From Clostridiales bacterium (GTDB lineage Bacteria; Bacillota; Clostridia; Oscillospirales; Butyricicoccaceae): 64,000 bases of DNA. The notes under the pieces are model-generated. The model worked only from the letters and a program-made list of their open reading frames with translations, did not search any database and was not told the origin of the DNA. Location: the NCBI GenBank assembly GCA_019421385.1, contig JAHZFK010000001.1, positions 1-64,000 on the forward strand. The letters are read 5' to 3'. Positions within the stretch are counted from its first letter, which is position 1. Each line of letters starts with the position of its first letter. The position numbers and the translations under genes were made by a program. This document shows, piece after piece, positions 1 to 8,778 of this stretch.

Positions 1-101
1 TTCCGGTTGGCGCGATCGACGGCCTGCGTCCGGTTCTCATGGCTAAGGCTGCGACCGAGTCCTGCCGCAACGGCGGTGTTTACGTAAAGGTTGAGGAGTA
101 A
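1..101 (+). CDS. C-terminal end of a Gfo/Idh/MocA-like oxidoreductase (partial)
   Basis: An open frame runs in from the left edge and stops with TAA at 99-101. The visible 33 residues (PVGAIDGLRP... to ...VYVKVEE) resemble the C-terminal end of Gfo/Idh/MocA dehydrogenases, where a helix with a DGL..VLMAKAATES pattern is followed by a short strand rich in K/V. No catalytic residue is in view, so the family call rests on this tail only. It is followed 30 bases later by a strong terminator, so it is the last gene of its transcript. Confidence 0.45.
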   Translation, partial: PVGAIDGLRPVLMAKAATESCRNGGVYVKVEE

Positions 102-130
102 TCCTTTTCCTTCGTGAAACGAACATATCA

Positions 131-163
131 AAGCCCCTCAAGCAACGCTTGAGGGGCTTTTTC
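131..163 (+). terminator. Rho-independent terminator of the left-edge gene
   Basis: A perfect 13-bp stem (131-143 with 147-159) with a 3-base loop is followed by a run of T. It closes the transcript of the partial dehydrogenase-like gene. Confidence 0.9.
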
Positions 164-197
164 CATGCCATCGCGCCACAAGGCGCGCATAAAACAG

Positions 198-225
198 AAA
201 AGAACCATCCACCAATGGTTCTTTT
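198..225 (-). terminator. Probable terminator for the integrase transcript
   Basis: An 11-bp stem (198-208 with 215-225) with a 6-base loop carries A-rich and T-rich arms, and is followed on the minus strand by a T-rich tract. It lies 180 bases beyond the integrase stop. Confidence 0.55.
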
Positions 226-406
226 CATCAAACAAATCACTTTGTTTCACAAACCTCATATAAGCTATTAAATGCCCGCAAAGTGCAATGCTATCCATGG
301 TTTATAAAACTTTTCACAGAAGATACTTTACATTTCTTCGCCTTGCATTTTATAACTTCGCCGCGAAAAGTAGTACAAGTCGTGGTACACAGTATATCAG
401 TAGCAG

Positions 407-1602
407 TCAGGCGATCAAATTTACCACTTCGGCCTTTACGTTGTCAATCGACGCATGGGCGTACAGGTTGAGCGTAATATTGATATCCGAATGCCCCATG
501 ATATACTGTAAACTCTTCGGGTTCATATTTTTATTGGCGAGCCGGGTGCAGAACGTATGCCGCAACACATGTGGCGTAATATTGGGTAGTTTGTCATCAT
601 GCCCTTTGTTGTATTTCTGCACAATACGGTGCAACACTTCCTGATAGTGGTGTGCAGGATATGGTTCACCGAATTCATTTACAAACAGGAACCCGCTGTA
701 CCCATCCACCATGAACGGTTCCGGTTCACCGCGCCTTGCTATCACACGTTCAAAGGCTTACAGGCTTCTGCGCTCATGGGGACTTTGCGGATACTGCTTT
801 TGCTTTTCGGTGTGTCAATATAATATCCGCCGCCCCGCCCCTTTTCCCAAAGGAGCTGGTGGTCGATGTTCACAACACCATCCTCAAAGTCAATATCGTT
901 TACCGTCAGCCCGCAGAACTCGGAAATACGCAGCCCGGTTTTTAACAGGATCATGATTTCATCATAATACCGCCTATACGGCTTGTCTTGCTTGATAAAA
1001 CCGGTCAGCGCCTGTTCCTGTTCTTCGGTCAATGCCGTCCGTACGTTTACCTCGTTCTTCATTACAGTGTTTAGTGCAAAGTCGAACGGGTTCTTCCGCA
1101 GCCATCCGTCCGATACCGCCATTTGGAACGCGGCTTTCAGCGAACGCCGGGTATTGTTGATGACACGGTAAGTGTATCCGTTATCCTGCATCCGCAGCGC
1201 CCATTCCTGTGCGTCGGACGGCTTTACACTGCCAATCGCCTTTGCGCCGATCATGTCTTGCGCAATCAACTTTGCAGTGTACCTTCTGCCTGCCTCTGTG
1301 CTTCGTTTGACATTGCCGCGTAGGGTGGTATACCTCGCGTACAATTCACTTACCGATAGCCTGCTGTCCGATGTGCTGATACCGTCTGCAAGGTCTTTGT
1401 GTATCCCCTGCTCTTTGTCGCGCAGGGCAATGCAATCCCGTTTGCCGGCAGGCACTTTGTCCGTTGCAACCAGCTTCCATGAATACACGGATTGGGGTTT
1501 CCCGTTTGCGTCCACATATTTGTAAAGGTATCTTCCGTCTTTTCTCTGGCTCTCCCCAGTCCTCAAAATGCGGCCTTTCGAATCGCGCCGTTTTTCCGAC
1601 AT
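407..1602 (-). pseudogene. int: Tn916-family tyrosine integrase, interrupted by a one-base frameshift
   Basis: This is a site-specific recombinase that would integrate and excise the element. The start is ATG at 1602 (MSEKRRDSKGR) with AAAGGAG upstream. The N-terminal part matches the DNA-binding arm and core-binding domains of Tn916 Int. The catalytic part shows the first Arg in TGLRISEF, then HVLRH, then GHSDIN and a Tyr in NLYAHA. The frame breaks near 755-757: the first segment ends in ...SAEACKPLNV, and the rest continues in another frame as FERVIARRGEPEP. One missing base (AAGGCC read as AAGCC) explains this exactly. The catalytic box downstream is intact, so the break is recent or is a sequencing error. 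As read, the protein lacks its catalytic C-terminus. Confidence 0.9.
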
Positions 1603-1738
1603 GGTATCCGCTCCTTTCCGTCTGTTAGGGAAAGAGCCTTGATACGACACATTGATTATACCACAGGGATAGTAAAAACGCAGCCCTTCTTCCTGTATTT
1701 GATGTGGTATATCCAATAGCGTATCAAGGCCGTCCCTG

Positions 1739-1942
1739 TCAGATGACGTCCAATTTGTCTATCATCTGTTCAAACATCTTGCGCTTGATTTGGATGCGGT
1801 TACCGTTCATAATCAACCACGGCGCATCCGGGTTTTCCTCAGCCAGCCGCCGCAGCTTGTTTTCCCCGATGCGGAAATAGCAGGCTGCTTCTTTGATTGT
1901 CAGTGTGTACTGTTCATAGACCGGGATAAAGATTTCTGCCAT
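1739..1942 (-). CDS. xis: Tn916-type excisionase (Xis)
   Basis: This 67-residue winged-helix protein bends DNA at the element ends to favour excision by the integrase. The start is ATG at 1942 with GTAGGAGG 8 bases upstream. The sequence [20 protein letters not shown] with GENKLRRL is the typical MerR-like helix-turn-helix of this family, and the length equals that of Tn916 Xis. It lies directly upstream of the integrase on the same strand, in the standard rep-xis-int order. A longer in-frame reading upstream to 2146 has no ribosome site of its own and is not used. Confidence 0.9.
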   Translation of the reverse strand: MAEIFIPVYEQYTLTIKEAACYFRIGENKLRRLAEENPDAPWLIMNGNRIQIKRKMFEQMIDKLDVI

Positions 1943-2078
1943 GCAATACCTCCTACGATGTTGTTTTCCCAATTTCAAAATAAAAACAGCGGTACAGGTG
2001 CAGACATTTTTCAAACGTCCGCAGCTATACCGCCCCTTTGGCCTGTTCCACCATTCCGATATTCCTTCTTTCCAAGGT

Positions 2079-3398
2079 TCATAATTTGGGTGCGGATCGC
2101 CGCTGCGTTTCCATTTGTGCAAGTATTTCCTGCATGATTTGTTCATGCCGTTCCGTCAATACGGCGTTGCCGATCATTTCTTCAACAACGTGTGTCCCTT
2201 GTATCCGGTCGAGTTCCATCAGCATCTTGACGGTTGGTGCAGCCTGCTTGGATAGCCAGTCCAGTATACGCAACCAGTCAAACGGTTGCGTCCCCTTTGT
2301 CAGCTTCAGCCTGCCCCGATGCGTCCCGATAAAGTGTGCCCAATCCCGATCCGTTGGCCAGCGTGTACGTGGCTTGGTTCCATCCTTGTCCGCAAAGCGC
2401 ACATAGTGGTTGATAATAGAAAATGCCGTCTGAATCAGGTTGCCGCCAGCAATAAAATCCTTTGCCGCGAGATATGCCCTTTCGTTTTTCAGCCGTATCT
2501 CAAAGCGGTTCTTGGCTTCTGCCTCGTTGAGCGGGATACCGTGTCGGACAAACTGCTCGTAGTCTTTTTCGTAGATGCAAAAATACGCTTCGGACCGCAT
2601 AGAGCCGATATAAAGCGTATGCCCTGATCGGCATTTCCGTGCGGTGGGTTTTACCTCCTCTTGCAAAAGAGGCTCGACGGACTTCAAAAGTAGGGGATCG
2701 TCCCCAAAGCCTGTGTCCTGCATCAATTCGAGGCATGCCTCCCATCGCTCTTGTTCCAGCCGTTGTTCCTCAAGATAGGCATCCCTACCCGATTGATACA
2801 CCTCATAACGACGGAACCGTGTAACGCATTCGCCGTGGTCACATTTTTCTGCTAGCTTTGAGATATCCAGAAAGCCCGCGCTGTCGTCTATGGCGATATC
2901 CAACCGCTTGAATACGCCCTTTGCATCAAGGCAATGCTGGAAGAATGCATTCCAGCTGCGACCCTGTCCGTTCAGATAGGCGCTGAATTGGGTACAACCT
3001 TTGCCTTTGAGTTCTAACAGTGTGCCGCGTCCCTCATACGGCGATACCATAACAGCTATGTCCCCAATATAGAACGTGGTAGTATATCCATAGAAGCCGC
3101 GCGGTTGCTGTCCCAGATGCCGCATCCTGAGCCACAGGACGTTTTCGACCACATTCTGGACATCCAGCGTAGGGAAGTGGATGCGTACATAGTCGATTTT
3201 CACTGTAATAGCGTCCGGCTGCAGCTTCTCCAATGCAGCAGCGAGCCGCGCCTTATATCGTTCGGGCAATTCCTGACTTCCGTTGAGCAGACGGTTGAGG
3301 TAACTGCGGGAAAACCCTGCCATATCCGCAAGCTGCCCCTGTGTCACCCCCAGAGCCGCCTGCTGCGCTTTGAAACCTTCCATCCAAGTTTGTCCCAT
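2079..3398 (-). CDS. HTH-fused replication initiator/relaxase (Rep_trans, MobT/Tn916 Orf20-like)
   Basis: This 439-residue protein probably nicks the element's origin of transfer or replication. The start is ATG at 3398 with GGGAGG upstream. Residues 15-60 form a Cro/CI-type HTH ([20 protein letters not shown]). From about residue 65 the sequence follows the rolling-circle Rep_trans family: [37 protein letters not shown] and [11 protein letters not shown]. In Tn916 the homologue (Orf20) is the relaxase, but there an FtsK-like coupling protein lies upstream and none is present here. That points to an element that is mobilised by others rather than self-transmissible. The HTH fusion is typical of small mobilizable elements. 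Confidence 0.85.
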   Translation of the reverse strand: MGQTWMEGFKAQQAALGVTQGQLADMAGFSRSYLNRLLNGSQELPERYKARLAAALEKLQPDAITVKIDYVRIHFPTLDVQNVVENVLWLRMRHLGQQPRGFYGYTTTFYIGDIAVMVSPYEGRGTLLELKGKGCTQFSAYLNGQGRSWNAFFQHCLDAKGVFKRLDIAIDDSAGFLDISKLAEKCDHGECVTRFRRYEVYQSGRDAYLEEQRLEQERWEACLELMQDTGFGDDPLLLKSVEPLLQEEVKPTARKCRSGHTLYIGSMRSEAYFCIYEKDYEQFVRHGIPLNEAEAKNRFEIRLKNERAYLAAKDFIAGGNLIQTAFSIINHYVRFADKDGTKPRTRWPTDRDWAHFIGTHRGRLKLTKGTQPFDWLRILDWLSKQAAPTVKMLMELDRIQGTHVVEEMIGNAVLTERHEQIMQEILAQMETQRRSAPKL

Positions 3399-3527
3399 AC
3401 AATCCCTCCCATCAGTAATTGGTTTTTTGAATGTGTAACTTGATATCTGTCCCCAAATGTTACAGCCCTTGCAAAATGCCCCAAACCCAGACACCATCAG
3501 GATTTTTGCCTTGTTATAAGAGCTTGA

Positions 3528-3707
3528 TTATTGTCTTTTATGCCCCCTGTTAGATGCAGGGGGCTTAATTTTGGGGACGGCCGCGGCTTCGCCGCGCCCA
3601 CCCCGGCGGTGCATGCCTGCGCCTTCGGCTTTCGCGCTGCACGCCGCCGCACAGCCTGACCGCTGAACGGTATCACAAACCATTTCCAAAAGAGAAAACT
3701 GTGTCAT
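3528..3707 (-). CDS. Small element-associated protein of unknown function
   Basis: A 59-residue frame starts at ATG 3707 with GGAGGTG 8 bases upstream, directly before the Rep gene. It begins MTQFSLLEMVCDTV, then has a Cys/Ala-rich patch and a basic Gly/Arg/Pro-rich tail. Small frames like this recur near mobilisation genes of clostridial elements. A GC-rich hairpin (gcccc...ggggc, about 3542-3563) lies inside its 3' end, so part of the conservation could be nucleic-acid structure such as an oriT rather than protein. I do not recognise a function. Confidence 0.4.
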   Translation of the reverse strand: MTQFSLLEMVCDTVQRSGCAAACSAKAEGAGMHRRGGRGEAAAVPKIKPPASNRGHKRQ

Positions 3708-3716
3708 TGAAAACAC

Positions 3717-3923
3717 CTCCGTTGATTTTCATTAGTTTGCATTACATTTATCCTTACAATCATCATACGCCTAATAAAAAAATATATCGACGTGTAAAAA
3801 TTGTATATTTTCGACTATATTGTGAATAAGGATACAAAAAAATGAATTAAAAAACAAATCCTTACACTTCTCCTTATATCGTGTTATACTATCCTCATAA
3901 GAACTGAAAAGCGAGGTGCCGAT
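3717..3923. promoter_or_regulatory. AT-rich divergent control region of the element
   Basis: Two hundred AT-rich bases separate the leftward small-ORF/Rep genes from the rightward Xre repressor gene. The arrangement suggests the repressor controls both sides, as in phage-like switches. No single operator or promoter stands out clearly enough to place. Confidence 0.4.
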
Positions 3924-4753
3924 ATGAATATTGACAAGAAAGAAGTCGGTGAGCGCATCCTGAAAATCCGAAAAGCTATGGCTATTCCATGAAAGAGTTC
4001 GGAGAAAAGGCAGGACATGCGCCAAGGGGTTCGGTAAACAGTTGGGAAAAGGGCGTCAACCTGCCAAACGAAGAACGACTGAAACGGATCGCGTCGATGG
4101 GGAATATTTCGGTCAATGAACTGCTCTATGGTTCGTTCAAAAAATACATCGAAAAACTTGCGCGAGAACGGCTCGGCATTCAGCTTACCGACCGCTTCCT
4201 CAGCCTGTTCTATCAGGCAATGCAGCAAAGCTGCTTTACTTATGGGGACGATGTGGAGATCGTCCGTTTTTTGAACGGTTTCCATACATATAACAATATC
4301 GCTACGCGGGAAACAGCGGTGTTTTATCAAGCAACCGCTGATGCAGGTGGCTACTATGACGGCCTCATTCAAAAGGAAGATCACGCAGTGCTGGTCTGCC
4401 ACACATACGCAGACAAGCAGACCAATACTCTGCACATCATGCCCGCTTATGAGCGTGGGCAGGGAGAGGAGCACAAAAAATTTTTTCACACTATAGACGA
4501 TTTGGTAGTGCCGCATAAGCATAATTACTTTACGTCCGGTTTCATCACCTTAGGGCTTGCGCTGTGTGACAGTAAGATCATCTGCTACCGTGTAGACGAA
4601 AATAGCCACACGGCGAAAGCAACACCGTATGGCTATGACTGCGAATCGGATGTATTTATACTGGACGAAACAGTTGAGTATGAGCAGAACCGGAACTTTA
4701 CGAGAGAAACGGAAAAAGAAGCATTACTTCAGAGATCCGGTTTTCCAAGATAA
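3924..4753 (+). pseudogene. Xre-family repressor of the element, frameshifted in its HTH
   Basis: The gene starts at ATG 3924 (MNIDKKEVGERILKIR) after GAGGTG. It runs out of frame at the AAAA run 3971-3974, stopping at 3989-3991. The correct continuation (SYGYSMKEFGEKAG) is one frame over and stays open to 4753. Restoring one A gives an intact Cro/CI HTH (GERILKIRK.YGYSMKEFGEKAG....VNSWEKG). A C-terminal domain of about 200 residues, which I do not recognise, follows. It lies divergent to the Rep/Xis/Int operon, the usual place for the element's regulator. An internal ATG at 3989 would give a 254-residue protein lacking the first HTH helix. Confidence 0.75.
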
Positions 4754-4813
4754 AGAATTATCAAGAAGATACCTTTTTTAATTGTTTAATATAAAGGTCA
4801 GGAGAAAGATCAC

Positions 4814-5467
4814 ATGATAAACCATCTGATAAATTTCCTCGTAAGACTTCATTTATGTGGAGAACGCCTTTCAAAAAAGGCAGTTACTATTCAAAAGATT
4901 GCAGATGCATTACTATTGATCATCGGACTAATATTAGCTGTTGCTGTTTTTTTAGATACTCCCAATAATAGGTTTTCGTATGAACTTTCAATTTTTCTAT
5001 GGTTCTTTGTTGCTTTATTTTATTTTTTATGCTTTTTGCATAACTTCGTTCAAGCGATACACTCTGCAAGATACGGTTTTCTTATGTTTGGTATAGCTAT
5101 GCTCTTATCAGCAATACTATATCTCGTAATTGCAACGCAATTTGATATTCCCCATTATTTAAGCATTGATTATTGGATATTCACTGTGCTATGTTGCCTT
5201 ATTTGGATGTCTTTCAGTTTAATTTTGGATAGCAAGGTTTCAGAATTAGTAAATGGAACAATATCGGGCCTTACCACAGCACTAACCGTGATATTTAATA
5301 TAATGTTGTTGTCGATACCTCATGATGCTTTTTGGCAAGAACTTCAGTTACCTATCAATATGATTATGGCGCCATTTATATTTTCTAGTTCGATCTCATC
5401 CATACTTGTTTCAGCACAAAGGTATTGCTTAGAAAAATACCCTCCAAATAATGATATTCATAATTAA
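4814..5467 (+). CDS. Multi-pass membrane protein, function unknown
   Basis: The 217-residue product starts at ATG 4814 with AGGAG upstream. It is strongly hydrophobic, with about six membrane segments (roughly residues 30-48, 57-80, 89-108, 120-138, 150-168 and 180-198) and short polar loops. The codon use is AT-rich, unlike the host genes from 9.4 kb on. It lies 60 bases downstream of the Xre gene and may be cargo of the element or an immunity-type protein. There is no recognisable motif. Confidence 0.6.
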   Translation: MINHLINFLVRLHLCGERLSKKAVTIQKIADALLLIIGLILAVAVFLDTPNNRFSYELSIFLWFFVALFYFLCFLHNFVQAIHSARYGFLMFGIAMLLSAILYLVIATQFDIPHYLSIDYWIFTVLCCLIWMSFSLILDSKVSELVNGTISGLTTALTVIFNIMLLSIPHDAFWQELQLPINMIMAPFIFSSSISSILVSAQRYCLEKYPPNNDIHN

Positions 5468-5581
5468 AATAGTGGCAGAATATATTGCTCCAAATACATC
5501 TGACAAGCAAACGCAATCGCCATTGTTATACAGCTATCAATCGCAACTTCGCACAGGATTTACATCTGCATATCGGTATCT

Positions 5582-5791
5582 GTGGACCAAACTCGTCTAT
5601 CTTCGTGCGCGAAAAGCATCGCGCGTCTGATAAATCAGCTTGCCAGCGCCAAGGAAGATTTAGACAAGCCATGGCCGCAGGAGGCTGAATATCAGATCAA
5701 AGTCGCCCGGCTGAACGAGCTGAACTTCCTGTTAAGCAAAAAAGACCAACCTCAGCTTGGCTTGGAGCAGCCTCAGCCAGAGCTGGCGTGA
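5582..5791 (+). pseudogene. Remnant of the C-terminus of a large ICE helicase/methylase-type protein
   Basis: The frame has no ribosome site. Its sequence (IARLINQLASAKEDLDKPW, then PQEAEYQIKVARLNELNFLL) looks like the C-terminal coiled tail that ends the very large helicase/adenine-methylase proteins of clostridial conjugative elements. The homology begins only near residue 10, and upstream sequence in all frames is broken. I read it as the stub of a deleted gene, and hence a trace of a formerly larger element. The family match is from memory of the pattern and is not computed. Confidence 0.4.
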
Positions 5792-6183
5792 TGATAACAG
5801 TCGTGTGAGCTATCTTATTCCACTGATATTGTTCACACTTATCAGACAGTTTGACATACTCAAGCTTAATTATTCAAACGAAAAGCGGATAGTTCCTGAG
5901 ACGTAATAAAAAAATCCTACTTGAACTTTGTGCGCTCAAGTAGGATTTTCTCGTAGATGTGACCTGCTGGATGTGGCTGAGTTATGTAAATATGCGACCA
6001 CTATACACTAGTATCTGTGCACAAAGTGCAATTGGGCGATCGCTTCTTCCTAAGATCGCACAACCCTTCAAAGCAGTAACAGCGTTGTAGCGTCTTTTTT
6101 AATTACGTTAAAATGCAACTTTAAAAATCCGATCAGACATGAGGTATGTTGCCCTACATCAGCATTGCACAGTATAATTAGTT
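5792..6183. other. Gene-free AT-rich stretch with a terminator
   Basis: No gene is visible in these 392 bases. A hairpin terminator lies at 5911-5949, and an 11-base word at 6022-6032 repeats 279-289 near the left end of the element. The right end of the integrase-encoding element may lie here. Confidence 0.4.
5911..5949. terminator. Bidirectional terminator
   Basis: A 14-bp perfect stem (5911-5924 with 5936-5949) is flanked by A/T runs on both sides. It could end the rightward remnant and the leftward secreted-protein operon that stops at 6184. Confidence 0.75.
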
Positions 6184-6840
6184 TTATTTATATTCCACTG
6201 CATATAGTCCATCTACATATGTGGTGGGTTGATATACTGTTACCATTTGGGAAGAAATTAGAGAATAGTTCCACTTTCGATGGTCCAATGCGCCTTCATA
6301 CACTTTATAATATGGAATGTACACCAAGCGAGCCGTGGAGTTCTTTCTGCAAGGTAACGTCTGCGTAACTCCTTGTGAAACGGTAACAGACCAGCTAGCA
6401 CCAAGTTCTCCAGCAATTGCATTTTGGGCCTCAGCACTCAAAGATACCGAATATTCTCTTCCGAATGATTTAGATACCTGAACCGAAAACGAGCCCGTAC
6501 CACTATCATCAACTTTTGACCAAGCTGAAACAGGTGTTGCAAATTTTTCAACATTTCCCTCCATAAGATATTTGTAGTCTCTAAATTCCCAAATGTCGGA
6601 CCACGTCCCATTTGGAACTATATTAGTATTAGATTCTACGCCTTCAGGAAGCGAAACCAAGCGCTCCGCCACTTCGTTAGGAGTGGCTTTTCGAAGCGAT
6701 CCGTTTTCGATGATAAAGTAATCATAGCGCGAAGCATCCACGGAATCTAAAGGGGAATTGACAGCACCGGCAAAAGATATATTACCCAGAGCCATAATAC
6801 ATGCAAGAACCAATCCTAAAACTTTTTTCATCTTTCGCAT
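6184..6840 (-). CDS. Secreted protein of unknown function
   Basis: The 218-residue product starts at ATG 6840 with GAGGAGG 7 bases upstream. A classical signal peptide (MRKMKKVLGLVLACIMALGN, cleavage after about AGA) is followed by a Ser/Val-rich beta-type region (VDDSGTGSFSVQVSKSFGRE). There is no catalytic motif. The region around residues 105-160 alternates hydrophobic and polar residues, which suggests beta hairpins as in pore-forming or adhesive folds. That is speculation. Its ribosome site lies in the end of the upstream membrane-protein gene, so the two are cotranslated. Confidence 0.65.
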   Translation of the reverse strand: MRKMKKVLGLVLACIMALGNISFAGAVNSPLDSVDASRYDYFIIENGSLRKATPNEVAERLVSLPEGVESNTNIVPNGTWSDIWEFRDYKYLMEGNVEKFATPVSAWSKVDDSGTGSFSVQVSKSFGREYSVSLSAEAQNAIAGELGASWSVTVSQGVTQTLPCRKNSTARLVYIPYYKVYEGALDHRKWNYSLISSQMVTVYQPTTYVDGLYAVEYK

Positions 6841-6844
6841 CTTG

Positions 6845-7135
6845 TTACCTCCTCACTTTGACACAATCCAATATACACGAGATAAACATTATGATAGAGA
6901 ATACGAACATGGCACAAGTGATTGTAACCCACAAAGACAAATGCAGTGAGTTATCAGCTACGTTTAAAGCACTATTTCCTGTTAAAATATACCAAATCTT
7001 TGAATCTCCAGACCACTCCGTCACATATGGAGAATAAATTATAGCTGATATATATATTCCAACAGAAAATATAGCGGCAATGATTCCGCTGGTCATTGAT
7101 AAGGCAATTTTCACAAGTAGTTTTTGGGTGTCCAT
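6845..7135 (-). CDS. Small two-helix membrane protein
   Basis: The 96-residue product starts at ATG 7135 with GGAGG 8 bases upstream; an earlier ATG at 7150 overlaps that ribosome site. Two membrane helices lie at about residues 12-34 and 66-90, with a polar loop between them (YVTEWSGDSKIWYIL). It ends 4 bases before the secreted-protein gene, so the pair probably act together. No family is recognised. Confidence 0.6.
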   Translation of the reverse strand: MDTQKLLVKIALSMTSGIIAAIFSVGIYISAIIYSPYVTEWSGDSKIWYILTGNSALNVADNSLHLSLWVTITCAMFVFSIIMFISCILDCVKVRR

Positions 7136-7267
7136 ATTCCTTTCCTCCATCAGTTTACCTCTTAATGAAGTGATAGTTGTAATTTAGAATTATCCACTGC
7201 CTGCGCCCTGTACAATGAATACACATAACTTATTGAATCAAAAGAATATTTGTGATAATATAATAAT

Positions 7268-7337
7268 ATCCACATAAATCTGAGTTGCCTTTTTTCATGG
7301 CAAGGTGTCCAGCCTTTCGATTTGTGTGGATTTTTTT
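7268..7337. terminator. Long imperfect hairpin with T-run
   Basis: A 13-bp outer stem (7268-7280 with 7319-7331, one G-U pair) encloses a small inner hairpin (7285-7303) and is followed on the plus strand by seven T. On the minus strand it lies 65 bases beyond the 75-residue gene and could end the BlaI/M56 transcript there. The better T-run is on the plus strand, where no gene precedes it. Confidence 0.5.
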
Positions 7338-7403
7338 ATGCAATCATAGGCATCAGTCCTTCCCATCTGATCATAGGTTTTAATTACCGCCAGGAACGTC
7401 GAG

Positions 7404-7631
7404 TCAATAAGGGTCGACCCAATATCCCCTCGTCTCATTCCAACGGCGGTACTGTTTTTTGCCATTTGCAATACGGTATCTATAGATAATCACATCGGCA
7501 TACGGCGCGATCTCACTTTCACCGCAAGATGTGGGGGCTGGCGGTAAATTTGCCGCAAATGCGTTTGGAATAGAGGTCGCCATAATCAGAGCCGCGCCCA
7601 GGGTACAAAGAATTCGTTTTTTCATGCTCAT
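7404..7631 (-). CDS. Small secreted protein linked to the BlaI/M56 pair
   Basis: The 75-residue product has a clear signal peptide (MSMKKRILCTLGAALIMATS, cleavage near AFA-A). The mature peptide of about 48 residues contains one Cys and ends in an aromatic/basic tail (RYRIANGKKQYRRWNETRGY). Its start codon overlaps the stop of the M56 gene, so the two are translationally coupled. Its family is unknown. The mature peptide could be a ligand, substrate or target of the peptidase sensor, but this is inference from linkage only. Confidence 0.65.
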   Translation of the reverse strand: MSMKKRILCTLGAALIMATSIPNAFAANLPPAPTSCGESEIAPYADVIIYRYRIANGKKQYRRWNETRGYWVDPY

Positions 7632-8776
7632 TACTCCTTTGTAATTGTGATTCCTGTTTGTTGATAAAACTCAGCTTCGTCTTTGGTCAATTTGATTGGT
7701 GATTCGTCCTGAATATACAACCAATATTCCTGTGCTTCATTTTGCTGTATGTAAGCTGTATCGCTGCCGAACTCGATCTCTCCACTTTTTTCGCTGTGTG
7801 GTGCATCGAATTTCGGCTGAGGAAGAACCGCATAAGATAACACAAATACGCACGCACCGATCAGAAACAGCGCCATTTGTGAAAGTGTTCTATCATGCCC
7901 AGCCCCATAATTCATAACCACATCGAACCGTTCTTTGATGTCCAACATTCGGCCGGTTTGAAACAAGGCCGTAGACGTGTATAGCGTAGGCTGCTTCGCA
8001 GAACTATGTTTTATGACCCCTACAATCGTTCGCAGATAAGCCGCTTTCCCCTGCGTGTCCAGATATCGTGCTACTGAGGCATCGCATTTCATTTCCAATG
8101 TCTGCTCCAGATCAGCTTTCAGCAGATAGGCTACAGAGTTCCACCAGAAGATGCAGCAGAACACGGAAACCATCATTTTAACAGGAATATCGTGGTTCAG
8201 GAAATGCGTATACTCATGCAGCAAGATATAATATAACTCTCTATCCGTAAAGTTGTGTTGTGGCAGTAATATCGTCCTTCGGAAAACCCCTATTCCGAAA
8301 GGTACGCTGATATTGGGGACCGTACAAAGCGATACCTCCATCGACTTACCGATATCCCTTTTCACCGCATCCAGTGATGTGTATTCGTGCTGGCCGCATG
8401 GGGAAGCGTATTTTGTGATGCTGCGCATCGCCTTATGATAATTGACGATGTAGCGTATCATAAGTATGATTATCCCCGCTACCCAGATACAAACAAGCGC
8501 GTCAATGTAGGAGAAGTTCAGGCGCTCTCCATATGAATGATTGGTCGTCAGGAAACGGTAAACCTCAGGATACACTTTATCAATGCCCAATTCGATCACA
8601 TCGGGCAACTCCATAAGAAAAATGATGCGCATGATGCTGAACAAATACAGCAGCACCAGCGCGCTGAGACCAAAGCTGGTTCTGAAGCGGCGCGCTTTTC
8701 GGAGGGCATATATTCCAATGATCAAAACACTGCTCCACAAAACCGAAGAAAAGAATGAGAAAAGTGTAATTTGCAT
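7631..8776 (-). CDS. M56-family (BlaR1/MecR1-like) membrane metallopeptidase sensor
   Basis: This 381-residue membrane protein has four predicted helices (about residues 5-24, 36-55, 92-112 and 296-316). A cytoplasmic zinc-peptidase loop carries HEYTH at 187-191 and a downstream Glu region (LEQTLEMKCD). In BlaR1 and MecR1 this peptidase inactivates the BlaI/MecI repressor after an outer sensor is triggered. Here the outer C-terminal part is only about 65 residues, with no penicillin-binding domain, so the signal is not a covalently bound beta-lactam in the usual way. The gene sits between a BlaI-type repressor gene and a small secreted protein. Confidence 0.85.
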   Translation of the reverse strand: MQITLFSFFSSVLWSSVLIIGIYALRKARRFRTSFGLSALVLLYLFSIMRIIFLMELPDVIELGIDKVYPEVYRFLTTNHSYGERLNFSYIDALVCIWVAGIIILMIRYIVNYHKAMRSITKYASPCGQHEYTSLDAVKRDIGKSMEVSLCTVPNISVPFGIGVFRRTILLPQHNFTDRELYYILLHEYTHFLNHDIPVKMMVSVFCCIFWWNSVAYLLKADLEQTLEMKCDASVARYLDTQGKAAYLRTIVGVIKHSSAKQPTLYTSTALFQTGRMLDIKERFDVVMNYGAGHDRTLSQMALFLIGACVFVLSYAVLPQPKFDAPHSEKSGEIEFGSDTAYIQQNEAQEYWLYIQDESPIKLTKDEAEFYQQTGITITKE

Positions 8777-8778
8777 AG

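Larger units (their letters stand above)
102..406. other. Intergenic stretch holding two terminators and the left end of the mobile element
   Basis: No gene is seen in these 305 bases. They hold the terminator at 131-163, a second hairpin at 198-225, and an AT-rich stretch (about 226-300) where base composition changes. The integrase gene points towards this stretch, as in Tn916-type elements whose int lies beside one end, so the left boundary of the element is probably here. An 11-base word at 279-289 recurs at 6022-6032. Confidence 0.5.

Noticed and set aside
3884..4522. A 212-residue minus-strand frame opposite the Xre gene
   Set aside because: The plus strand restores a clean HTH repressor with one base added. 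The minus frame has no features.
5485..5688. A 67-residue frame upstream of the gene remnant
   Set aside because: It is out of frame with the recognisable remnant, and has no ribosome site or motif.
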